From the NCBI GenBank assembly GCA_905220665.1, contig CAJNAR010000170.1:1-64000 (forward strand): a DNA stretch of 64,000 bases. The letters are read 5' to 3'. The translations under genes and the position numbers were made by a program. This DNA comes from Albugo candida (Eukaryota > Oomycota > Peronosporomycetes > Albuginales > Albuginaceae). The notes beneath the pieces were generated by a model. That model saw nothing but the letters and a program-made list of their open reading frames with translations. It had not been told where the DNA came from and made no database searches. Below are positions 55,585 through 64,000 of this stretch, piece by piece (positions within the stretch are counted from its first letter, which is position 1; each line of letters begins with the position of its first letter).

Positions 55585-57519
55585 TCATATATACCTATTG
55601 CTCTTTTTCGTGTACAACTCATTTAGCAAAAGCCCCACATTCTCTCCCATGATTCTTTTATTGAATTGTGGATCGTCAAGGTGGTACACTATCTCTATTG
55701 ACGAAAGTTGTCGCCATTTATGGGTTTTCACGTAATCGAACTGTGTAAAGGATACGAACTCACAACCACAGTGCCAATCATCATGTTGTGATGCAAACAT
55801 CAATACGTAATTTTTCACGGTTGAAACCAGTAATACCTCGTTAGACAAAGCAAGACATGCCAAGCATTGTGGATTTTCGGGTATCAAAGAAACGAGCACG
55901 ATAGCGTCGTCTCTACCAGAAATGGTCGGGAAACTTTCGGCATTTGACGGACTATGTGAAGAGCCGACTTCACTCTTGCCATGACTTGAGACAGATTTCT
56001 TCGATTTCTTCGATTTCTTGGATATCTTCAGTTTCTCGAATATCTTTGATATTAAAGTGAGCTTCGTCGTTTCGTTGCTTTTTTTATCAGCTCCATTATT
56101 TACTTGTGGCGATGCTAGTTTCGAACGTTCATACACACACATTTCTTCAGGAATGAATACAAGCTTATCGAACTCTATGCTTAGGATGCCATGCATGGGA
56201 GATGCCATTGATGTAGCCTGTAATTCAATCAAGGACGAATGTGCTGATAGCTCCATTGAGCCTGTTATGAAGGAACGCTTGAATCGCGACTTCGTTTCAT
56301 AGTGAGCCACAAGACACACTGTAGAGGTAGTCAGGGTACTTCGTGGAAATCTTGTGTCCGGGTGTGGATGGTGAGTAGAGATTTGAGTTTCAAATAGCGG
56401 CGACGGCTCAAATTGATTGTAGTAATTCATGAAACAATTACCGATTTGACTCATTTCAATAATCGTACGACCAGATCCACATGTTTGTAGTTGCGTTTGT
56501 CCAACGTTATCAAAATTCATGGGCACGTACGAAACCAAGAAATATGCTGGTAGTGATGGCACCGCGCCAATAGTCATCCAGTACGCGATATTTCCATCCG
56601 CGGCTGCCAAGTATTTCATACACTGCAACATATCATCATTGCTATAGAAAAGGCTTGGTGTCAAGGTAACTTGGACACACATCATGTCGGGGTATTCGCT
56701 GATCTCTTGTCTTGGAACTCCCGTGTATGTTTCATCACAGAGATATTCATGGTAGCGAGAGAGCTCACCCTTTAAAAATGAGCATCTAGAGCAATCCTTC
56801 AAAATCTTTTCCATTTGCTTGGATGAGCGCAGTAAATAGACGATATAATGCTCAACATTCAAGACAAATTGAATTTCGGCGATACTTTTCGAGTCGCTTG
56901 TTTGTCTTATACAGATTTTGCAGTCAGCTGTAACCAAACGATGAAGTTGGAATATGCACAAAGATTTACCATTAGATTGGCCAAGCATACTGCTATCCGA
57001 ACTTTGCAGTAGATTATCCAACGAATCATTTGGACGCGCGGTATCATACAGGGTAGAACCTTTTATCAGCTCTGTAAGCTTATCGTTCTTGCAAGGAAGC
57101 TTCGAATTCAAATGCGTTAGTAACTCTGTGCATTCGTGTAAATACGTGGGATTTGTATTGTACATCGTACTGGTCGGTGTTGATGATCCGAGCTCACGTT
57201 GTCGAAGTCGCTGCAAGTAACTGCATTGCTCATTGAAATTGCAATACATTTGAATCCGTACAAAACCAAGTCTCGAAGCACGGATCGTAAATTTTGCGAG
57301 AAAAGGAGTGATCGCGTCAAAAGATACCACTGTGACTTCCGCACGATTTATCATGCAGTCCTGGCACTTTGCGGCTTCATGCACTAATCTACCCATGTCT
57401 GTAAATCCATTATCCATCATTGCCATCAGGTATGATTCTTCGACGAAATTACCAAAACTTCCATGTAGATGGCGTGCTAGTAGCGATATAAAAAATGTAG
57501 TAAGAGGTAGTGACTTCAT
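55585..57519 (-). CDS. Predicted secreted protein, 644 aa, CxxC-containing (effector candidate)
   Basis: The only long intact frame in the window. The frame is open 23 codons further upstream (an ATG at 57,588), but the Met at 57,519 starts a textbook signal peptide, MKSLPLTTFFISLLARHLHG, so I choose it. Downstream (numbering from this Met): CQDC at 52-55, CKIC at 200-203, CSRC at 243-246, CLAC at 552-555 and CGC at 584-586. There are no other membrane segments. A basic cluster KKSKKSKKSKKS (about 501-509), encoded by a short in-frame repeat, could act as a nuclear localisation signal. I recognise no enzyme domain. The first CxxC, about 30 residues after the signal peptide, resembles the CX2CX5G motif of white-rust CCG effectors, but the Gly position holds Glu, so membership is only a guess. 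It is head to head with the small secreted ORF at 59,328. Transposons flank the island on both sides. Confidence 0.75.
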   Translation of the reverse strand: MKSLPLTTFFISLLARHLHGSFGNFVEESYLMAMMDNGFTDMGRLVHEAAKCQDCMINRAEVTVVSFDAITPFLAKFTIRASRLGFVRIQMYCNFNEQCSYLQRLRQRELGSSTPTSTMYNTNPTYLHECTELLTHLNSKLPCKNDKLTELIKGSTLYDTARPNDSLDNLLQSSDSSMLGQSNGKSLCIFQLHRLVTADCKICIRQTSDSKSIAEIQFVLNVEHYIVYLLRSSKQMEKILKDCSRCSFLKGELSRYHEYLCDETYTGVPRQEISEYPDMMCVQVTLTPSLFYSNDDMLQCMKYLAAADGNIAYWMTIGAVPSLPAYFLVSYVPMNFDNVGQTQLQTCGSGRTIIEMSQIGNCFMNYYNQFEPSPLFETQISTHHPHPDTRFPRSTLTTSTVCLVAHYETKSRFKRSFITGSMELSAHSSLIELQATSMASPMHGILSIEFDKLVFIPEEMCVYERSKLASPQVNNGADKKSNETTKLTLISKIFEKLKISKKSKKSKKSVSSHGKSEVGSSHSPSNAESFPTISGRDDAIVLVSLIPENPQCLACLALSNEVLLVSTVKNYVLMFASQHDDWHCGCEFVSFTQFDYVKTHKWRQLSSIEIVYHLDDPQFNKRIMGENVGLLLNELYTKKSNRYI

Positions 57520-59327
57520 GTGGTGAACTCGATTATGAACGAATGGAATAGAAGTCGAATACGTCGTGCAATCGCTGAAGCTGACCAATGATTGCGTAGA
57601 ACCAATGTATCGCAGGTTTGTTGGCGATGATGATACGAGTTTAGGTGGTGCACCTTAAACGGATGGATTATCTGAGAATATATACAAAATATCCTCGGCA
57701 TCGCAAGCAATCAATGTTATTGAATAAAAAGTGAGAGGCTAAGATTAACCGAATAGGCGAACTTAGGACCTAAGTTTAGACAACACACTTTTCAACTGAA
57801 ACTTCTCAAAAAGGTTTAGTTCCACTAAGTGCGTTGGCTGGTCACCTTTTGCTGGAAAAGGTGATTTACAACATATGCGCTTACAGCATCGCGAAACAAA
57901 TACAATCACGGGAATGTTTGATAAAGTAGTTTCTTATTCGGATATATCACTTCGATCGATTTGCGCAAGTTGAATGATTGGCAAAGTAGAACAATAGTTC
58001 GAGCTATTTTGTCGCAGCAACTTGATAATTCAGAATCCATTCGAGTTTCATCTTGGGCGGATCGTGATTGTGTATCATGAACTATCGTTGCTACTTCACG
58101 GTGAATGTTGCACATAACGTGTTTGTTAATTCTTATTCGCCACGATTCGCTCTTCAGAACCTTCTGCCGCTAGTTCTGTGATTGATGTAATGATATGTGC
58201 GCGGCAACAAAACTTGAAGTTTATGTGCAAATAAGTTCAAAGATCTAGAGGTCACAATCTGGCTTGAATCAATTCCAGCTTACTCGGGCAATGGAGAGGA
58301 TCGAAGTGATACGTCGAGCATATGAATTGATCCTCTACTCAGTCCAGGTGATAAGATTTTAAGAGTACAAGCGATGTTGACTGAGCTCGTGGTGCGGCTG
58401 GAGAATTCTGTCTCCTACCATTGAGGCTGGGCGTCAGATCACCACGGATACAGCATTTATATAAACTAAACAGTTGTTGTTCTATTCCTCGCAAGACGGA
58501 TCAAAACAACTCACTATCGTCTTGTAGTTTCAGACATGCAGCGATTATGATGCATTGTAGCTCCTGAGTTATCTTGAGAACGAGTACGATTCTTTCAAAC
58601 AGATAGCATGTGCCTCGATCTTGTTCTCCGGAAACGCTGCCCTCCTTTATTCAGCACTCGTTCCTAGTGGGGTAGGTAATTTGCAAAGTACTTGGTGCAT
58701 CCTGTTTAACATGTAAGACAGCATTCAGATCTAGAGCCTGTAAAGTTCTAAAATTGATCGCTGCAGAAGATACGCTTTTCTGAAAGCAGATAATCGAGAC
58801 CACACTTTCTTAACTAATCCACTACCAAAGCATCAATGGAAGTAAAAAAAACTTCGATAAAGGGGAGATAGTCGCTTTTGTAGAATTTCCGATTACTCTT
58901 GTGCTATCTAGGTACCTTATCTAGATTTGTGTGACACCAAAAAAACACCAAGCTCGCTACTTGAAAGAACGTATCAGATAATTGAAGAATGTATATGAAG
59001 CATTCATTAGGACCTGATAGCTCAGTTGGCAGCATGTCAATACATAGATCATCCTCCACTTCCACATCTCGTCATCAGCTTCGTGATAGATTCTAAGGAT
59101 GCAGCAATAGTGAAGGTAGATCGTCATCTTCGTTCTCATCGAGAAATATCCGTGACTCCTTAAAACAAGCAAAAGCAAATAACTCATAGCGCCAGTATCA
59201 ACCATGCATCGCTACGTTCCTCCAAGTTGTTCGTCTCCATTCTATTGTGATACTTTCAAATATTTATCGATAGCAAAAGTCGCTTATGCTGAAAGGGAAT
59301 CATAAGCTGCATACGAAACGGTTCGGG
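57520..59327. other. Intergenic region between the two secreted-protein candidates
   Basis: 1.8 kb with only short frames. A 70-codon minus frame at 57,906-58,115 has no recognisable motif, and the region upstream of it is full of stops. Both promoters should lie here if the two candidates are real, but I see no diagnostic initiator or CCAAT arrangement. A tRNA-like 5' fragment at 59,011 is listed separately. Confidence 0.4.
59011..59036 (+). other. tRNA 5'-half-like fragment
   Basis: GACCTGATAGCTCAGTTGGC and the following AGCATG resemble the first 26 nt of a eukaryotic tRNA (acceptor 5' strand plus D arm; TAGCTCAGTTGG is an A-box match). No anticodon arm, TTCGANNC box or pairing 3' acceptor strand follows, so it is not a functional tRNA. 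It could be a tRNA-derived fragment, a SINE head or chance. Confidence 0.35.
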
Positions 59328-59540
59328 ATGCGACTGACGGCACAACCTTTTCTGTTTTTGTTTTTGGTATATGCAGAGTATAGACAAGGCTTTAGGGCTA
59401 CAACGAACCGATTGATTGGTGAGGAAATCGTAGCAGCACGAAAGTGTGTGATCTGCAGGCAGGAACAACCTAAATATAATATCCTTTTGTCAAAGTGCGA
59501 GTCTATATCGAACAGCTCACCATCATCATCCAATCAGTAA
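59328..59540 (+). CDS. Predicted small secreted protein, 70 aa, possibly truncated
   Basis: The frame is open from an ATG at 59,286, but the Met at 59,328 gives a strong signal peptide (MRLTAQPFLFLFLVYAEYRQ, cleavage probably near residue 16-21). The mature part has a CVIC motif at 40-43 and a serine-rich end (SISNSSPSSSN), then a stop. AARKCVICRQE resembles AAKCQDCMIN of the 644-aa neighbour in placement after the signal peptide. The Gly of a CX2CX5G motif is replaced by Lys. Repeated DNA linked to the LINE begins 40 bp downstream, so this may be the 5' stump of a longer gene cut by an insertion. No known domain. Confidence 0.4.
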   Translation: MRLTAQPFLFLFLVYAEYRQGFRATTNRLIGEEIVAARKCVICRQEQPKYNILLSKCESISNSSPSSSNQ

Positions 59541-59577
59541 AAATGTACAGATGTTCATCTGCCTGGTAGAATCAATT

Positions 59578-59645
59578 GAAGGTGTCTATATTACTAGAAT
59601 TAGACTAACTGACTTCTCTAGTTGCCTAGGCTATCTTAAATAACA
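59578..59645. repeat. MITE end fragment, inverted copy of 52,060-52,118
   Basis: GGTGTCTATATTACTAGAAT through GACTTCTCTAGTTGCCTAGG and CTATCTTAAATAACAT is the reverse complement of the left end of the 52-kb MITE, with four extra bases. Only the end is present. Confidence 0.75.
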
Positions 59646-59901
59646 TATATTCATATAAAGAACCCTTCGTGAAATACCTGTGAGAGATGATAATATGTAT
59701 TCTCGTTAATAATCCCGCATTGCAATAGCCTCAGCCACGTTAATACGAGACTGTGTCCAGCGTGTAAATGCTGTAAAATTGGAAAGTTGTAAAACTGTAA
59801 GAAATTGGTCCAAAAGTACCGTGGTTTCAAATCAGTGTGCGCCAGACTAGTCTGAACAAAGCCGTCCAACCAGGACTAGGATCCGAGCTGCACTTGCATT
59901 T

Positions 59902-60501
59902 CTACTTGCCTGTGTTGTACCCGCAGCAATGATCTTCGACTCCTAAAAATCCACCGAATGATCTTTGCCTTGCGAGTTGGTCCAGCGCCTTGGCAAGCCG
60001 AATGCGTTCATCTCGTTCGTAACACTTTCTTCGAAAATACCGAACGTGCGCACTAAACGTGGTGCAGATCACGGAAAGTGCTGTAACTGCCGGAGTTTCT
60101 GATCGCCGATCGAACAAATGACGATTGAGGTCGGTACAGACGAAGTGGGGCGTCATCGCTTGCACTGCAAGCCATAAATCTGAAATAATTCGTTGGAACT
60201 CTTTCCAATCCGACCGTACTGTAGGCACAACTGCACATGCAATATTCGTCCAACGTGGTCGAGAAGAGAAAAACTGATCCCAACTAGGGAGTAACTCCCT
60301 CCATAACTGTGCCGTGTGATCGCACTTTAGAAAGAGATGTTGATCGGATTCCACTGCCCCACACGAAGGCTGCGTGCGCAATATAATGTCGGGCTGAATA
60401 TCCTTTAAAACCCTAAACGAGATCGAAATGGCAGCATTCGAAAGGCTAGACGAAACTGTAAATCTTCGTAAATAGGTAATACACGTTTTTGAAGATGCCA
60501 T
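59902..60501 (-). pseudogene. LINE copy 3 ORF2 C-terminus with RT zinc knuckle
   Basis: A 199-codon frame containing CGAVESDQHLFLKCDHTAQLW, a zf-RVT-like C..H..C zinc-binding motif at about residues 46-66, then WKEFQRIISDLWLAVQAMTP and HLFDRRSETPAVTALSVICT. It ends KYNTGK-like (YNTGK) at the stop. An upstream stop region, 60,502-60,800, separates it from the preceding ORF2 part. Confidence 0.85.
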
Positions 60502-60803
60502 GATGTAGCCATAAAAGTTCCAACCCGTCCCGAGTCCAGTGCTACCGATCTCCCCCGGTATGATGAATGTGTAGACATGGGATGACTTTTGGTTTATTCA
60601 GAAGATTTCCAGACTATTCGTGAGAGCTGAGACTTAAGAGTTGAGAACGCGGAATAGATGGAAAATAATGCTTCCTTTCCTTGCTTTGTACTCCCACATA
60701 TTAGGATCTGCCACTTGTGTCTCGTTGGATCCAACTGATGATCGAGTGGATACGCTGGAGTTTCTGAGTGACTTCATTTTAAAGTCGACTCAATAAATTT
60801 TCT

Positions 60804-61732
60804 TCAGCAATATCCAATGAGTTCATCTCTTCGTCGTTGTAATAGTTGGCGACCAAATCTTCCTTCGTTGGACATGTTTGACTTTCTCGAAAAAAGTCTT
60901 GTATACTGAGAATCTCGAAAACCGTAGCGAATGATTGCCGAATGTTCGATGTGGTTTGTCCACCATGCCAAGATTGTAGCAAATGTTCTGCGTATTCGGA
61001 TGGCGACTAGAAGCTTCGTAATGTAACTTTTGGTCGCAGTGAAACCACATCGGTTGTTCCATGTAGTACTGACGGCGTTGTAGAAACATTCCAATGTGAA
61101 ATTGAAATGCTCCAATCCATCTGATGCCACATTTCAAATGCGTGTTTCCACCATAACGATATCCTCTCCCATTGAAACATTTTCTCATGTCGATTTGGTG
61201 CGATGGTGACTATATCTATCGGCTTGTGTGGTCCAAAGGAAGGTTGGATAAGTTGTAATAATTCCGTCGAGGCACTTGTCCAATTCGCTGAAATAATTAT
61301 TGACGCATCGGATGCGAACTGCTGAAGGAATTGGATACGTTGTAGCTTTAGTCGTCCCACCAAAAAAAAAGAATTTGTAGTCCACCATCTTGACGGCGAA
61401 CATATAAAAATGTTTTGCTGTGTAGGTGAACGTTTGTTGAAGCGTTTTTGTGTTTCCGACCAAGCACAAATCGATTTAACATCGATTGCCATTGTCGAAT
61501 ATTTACTGCCTGCTGGTATGTTCACGTGCATCGTGTAATGCCACAGACGTGATAAAATCATCGTCTGCGCAACCAGTATTCGACCACGAACAGTTCGTGC
61601 TCGTCGAAACCATACACCAAGCCCATCATAAATATGCGTGTCGAGAGTTAAAATAATCATAGAATGAGTTGGTGTCTGGCCGAACGGAATACCCAAATAC
61701 TTGATCGAATCCTCCGGAATCAGTATGGTCAA
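60804..61732 (-). pseudogene. LINE copy 3 ORF2, post-RT region
   Basis: Reads IKYLGIPFGQTPTHSMIILT (typical LINE block after RT), WFRRARTVRGRILVAQTMIL, ICAWSETQKRF, FLVGRLKLQRIQFLQQFASD and HAFEMWHQMDWSISI. After a frameshift it continues as TTWNNRCGFTATKSYITKLL (61,100). Used to identify the equivalent parts of LINE copies 1 and 2. Confidence 0.8.
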
Positions 61733-61739
61733 ATAGACT

Positions 61740-62671
61740 TAAGCGAGTTCGAGTTGCGTTAAAACACCATTTGGTGTCTTTGAAAGCAATGTCGGATCGT
61801 CTGCGAAAAAAAATTCAGTTGCGACAGTCGTGCCTTTGATCCAAATTACATGTTCTTCATGTTGTCGAAGTAAATTCCCCAAAGGTGTGATCGTCATCAG
61901 AAAAAGTAATTCTGAGAGGATCACCTTGTTTCACTCTACGTTGTGGTGTAATGGACGGTGTAATATTCTATTAAATATCAACTGCGCCTTTGTGTTATTG
62001 TACAAAAGGCGAACCCAGTCGATGAAACTTTTTACAACGCCCATTATTTCCAAAACGCGAAACATGTACGTCCAATTGACTCGATCATAAGCTTTTTCAA
62101 AGTCGAGAAAAGCTGCATACGCTTCCTCCCCACGGTGAGTCACCAAGTCTTGGATGTCAGTGAGATATCGAATATGGTGATGCATTGACCTTCCCAGCAC
62201 AAATGCTTTTTGATCTTGATGGATCAATTTTACTAAAAATCTTTGCAATCGATACCCCAATAGTTTTGAAAGTACTCTCACATCGACACAAAGCAGTGCG
62301 ATCGGTCGATAGTTGCCAGGATCACCCCGTGATCTTTTTTTGTACAATAATTTTATTGCCGAGTGAAGTTGTGATCGAAGTAAAATTCCTCTTTCCAGCT
62401 GATATTCGAACACGATCTTCAGACACTCACCAAACGTTTCCGGATCAAGCTGATAAAATGCAGCTGGTAGTCCATCCAGACCTGGAGAAGAAAGACTTCG
62501 CATGTGCCTGATCGCTTCCGCCATCTCGGTCGTACTTAAGCGAGTCGATAGACGGTCTTGCTCTGCTGAGGCAAGGGAAACGTGAATCGAATCGAGCAAC
62601 TGTTTTTTGCTTTCTTGCACATGGAGCATTTGAGTCGGTCTCTGAGCTATAAAGAGAGCCCATGACACCAC
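61740..62671 (-). pseudogene. LINE copy 3 ORF2, reverse transcriptase
   Basis: Frame 62,671-61,931: TEMAEAIRHMRSLSSPGLDG, GNYRPIALLCVDVRVLSKLL, HQDQKAFVLGRSMHHHIRYL and AAFLDFEKAYDRVNW (catalytic Asp in FLDFEKAYD). After a frame change near 61,931, LLFLMTITPLGNLLRQHEEH and FFFADDPTLLS (61,805), the catalytic ADD pair. All RT blocks are present; one frameshift separates the halves. The RT copies element RNA at the nicked target. Confidence 0.88.
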
Positions 62672-62815
62672 CCCAATGATCTCTGAATTCGTTAATAATC
62701 TCCCTCGGGTTCGATGTCACGGTACCACATTTTTTGATGACATTTTCGATCGGCACGCGACGACAAGAACTATCCGGAGGGCGAAAAAAATGCTTGTAAA
62801 AGTTCTCCATATGCT

Positions 62816-63955
62816 TCACGTGATGGTCGAAACTTTCATCTTGGTTGTATTTCGCATTATTTTCGACTGAAATTCTAAATTGTTGGAGACTCGATTCGTA
62901 AAAAGACCGTGACTCATTGGTGTCTTTAATGCGATATCGAGCTGCTGCGACTTCCAAAACACGCTGGCTAGACTCAACATCACGTCGGCTATCTTGTGCA
63001 ATCTTTTTTTCAATGCCTTGAAGCTGTTTCTTGATTTTCGTCTTCCAACTTTCCCACAATTTTCCGGGATTCGAAGTTGTCCGCAACTGTTCGAGCACCA
63101 AATTCTCTTTCAATTTGATTGCTTCAATAACTTGAGAGGATATTCAAATAGTCGTAATGCACATGTCCAAAATCCTCGACCCGAAAAATGAGTTGGATTT
63201 GCAAAAGTACTTTTGTGCCAGATGATGTCCCGCATGTCGTGGATGGAAATGTTTAGACGTTTTTTGTACCATATTAAATAGCTCTTTCGACATGCAAATA
63301 TAATCTAGTCGATTCTTGCGCGGTAACGGTCCTGTAAATACTTTTTCAGTCGGATGTTGATTTCGCCAAGCGTCTACCACAACCAACTGTGAAAGCCATT
63401 ATCAAACACGCTAATCGATTTGGTTCATGTCGAATTGTTCTACTCGAAGCATCGATAGCTAGATCGAGTGGTATGTGTTGCGGTCGATTCGAAAGTGTTG
63501 GAGAGTAACAACTCATAAAAAAACAATCGTTCCTCGGCCTTGAACGGTGCATATACATTGTGTATATACACCGGTGCATCTTGAATGAGAAGACGCAAAA
63601 CCAAATAACGATTTTGGATGCTTCGTTCGGTGAGTCCTTCAGCTGTCGTTAAACCGGGAAAGTCCGAACGAAGGATTGTCATGACGCCGCCACTGCGGTT
63701 TTGAGTCGGATGGAGAAAAGCACTGTTGTGGTCATTGACAAACATTTTGTGCTGCATTTTCGAATGTAATAAAAACTGAAATGAGTCCAGTTGGTTGTGA
63801 TCGTGAAACTTGGTTTCTTGAACACAACAAATGGAATGCTGTGATAGGATATGGTCGATAAAAAGATGACCATTTTTATGAATTCCATTGACATTCACCG
63901 TGAGTGCTGAGATCTTGTTCCACGTTGAAATAATCGAGGAGCCCTTAACATTCAC
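62816..63955 (-). pseudogene. LINE copy 3 ORF2, endonuclease and linker
   Basis: The start MNVKGSSIISTWNKISALTV is followed by NVNGIHK and ICCVQETKFHDH (the N and E active-site residues of APE endonucleases), GGVMTILRSDFPGL and YIHNVYAPFKAEERLFFYEL. After a frameshift near 63,470 come NRLDYICMSKELF and ARHAGHHLAQ (63,330-63,220). The linker frame 63,113-62,445 reads LEQLRTTSNPGKLWESWKTK and continues toward RT. Two frameshifts and a lost GDFN block near 63,470 argue that it is inactive. Confidence 0.85.
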
Positions 63956-64000
63956 GCTGAAGTGGACCAGAAATCAACCTCGTTTTTTTTCACCATCTTG

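Larger units (their letters stand above)
59646..64000 (-). mobile_element. L1-like LINE copy 3, runs off the right edge
   Basis: Minus-strand non-LTR element with nearly complete ORF2: endonuclease (63,955 down), linker, RT (62,671-61,740), C-terminal region and RT zinc knuckle (60,501-59,902), then a 3' region to about 59,650. The last ORF1 codons (KMVKKNEVDFWSTSA) are at the window edge, so the element continues beyond 64,000. No poly-A tail is visible. It is the best preserved of three LINE copies and inverted relative to the other two. Confidence 0.9.

Noticed and set aside
59280..59540. RLIGEE as an RxLR effector motif in the small secreted ORF
   Set aside because: The sequence is N-RLIG, lacking the R-x-L-R spacing, so it cannot be claimed as an RxLR motif.

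Overview
The window looks like repeat-rich nuclear DNA of an AT-rich eukaryote, most likely an oomycete (a white-rust-like genome such as Albugo would fit, but no species marker is present). The grounds are the retroelement style (Copia gag of the 'NLLGSYLQG...' type, L1-like LINEs with APE endonuclease, reverse transcriptase and RT zinc knuckle), DDE, hAT and MULE transposase relics, short GT-AG introns and one long open frame for a secreted protein. No rRNA, complete tRNA, CRISPR array or prokaryotic operon is visible.

Layout: (1) 1-~23,150 is one head-to-tail satellite array with a ~646-bp unit (29 anchor copies at about 498, 1144, 1788, 2432, 3079 and on to 22,469), with 707-bp, 958-bp and other compound variants. 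An internal ~239-bp module exists with and without a ~407-bp insert. The right edge decays into diverged 239-bp modules. (2) ~23,200-27,700 is a decayed + strand Copia, split by an 813-bp MITE. (3) ~27,700-30,220 is a minus-strand Copia with an internal deletion. (4) ~30,190-35,193 is a minus-strand DDE transposon interrupted by a 2,697-bp hAT element with a perfect 8-bp target duplication. (5) 35,251-40,005 is a nearly complete but decayed minus-strand Copia with two ~140-bp LTRs. (6) 40,100-41,045 is a MULE transposase remnant. (7) ~42,000-45,609 is a + strand L1-like LINE, followed by a + strand DDE element with a 66-bp intron, a second LINE fragment, and a minus-strand DDE copy to ~51,970. 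(8) 52,060-53,507 holds a small MITE and a 1,081-bp foldback element with MULE SWIM and zinc-knuckle remnants. (9) 53,508-59,577 is the only gene-like island. It has a 644-aa predicted secreted protein on the minus strand (55,585-57,519), a 70-aa predicted secreted peptide on the + strand (59,328-59,540), and long stretches without recognisable genes. (10) 59,578-64,000 is a minus-strand LINE running off the window.

Almost every transposon frame carries stops, frameshifts or lost catalytic residues, so this is a graveyard of nested insertions beside a homogenised satellite. That arrangement is compatible with a centromeric, pericentromeric or subtelomeric block. The only plausible host genes are the secreted-protein candidates. 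Both have an N-terminal signal peptide followed by a CxxC motif, and they lie head to head.
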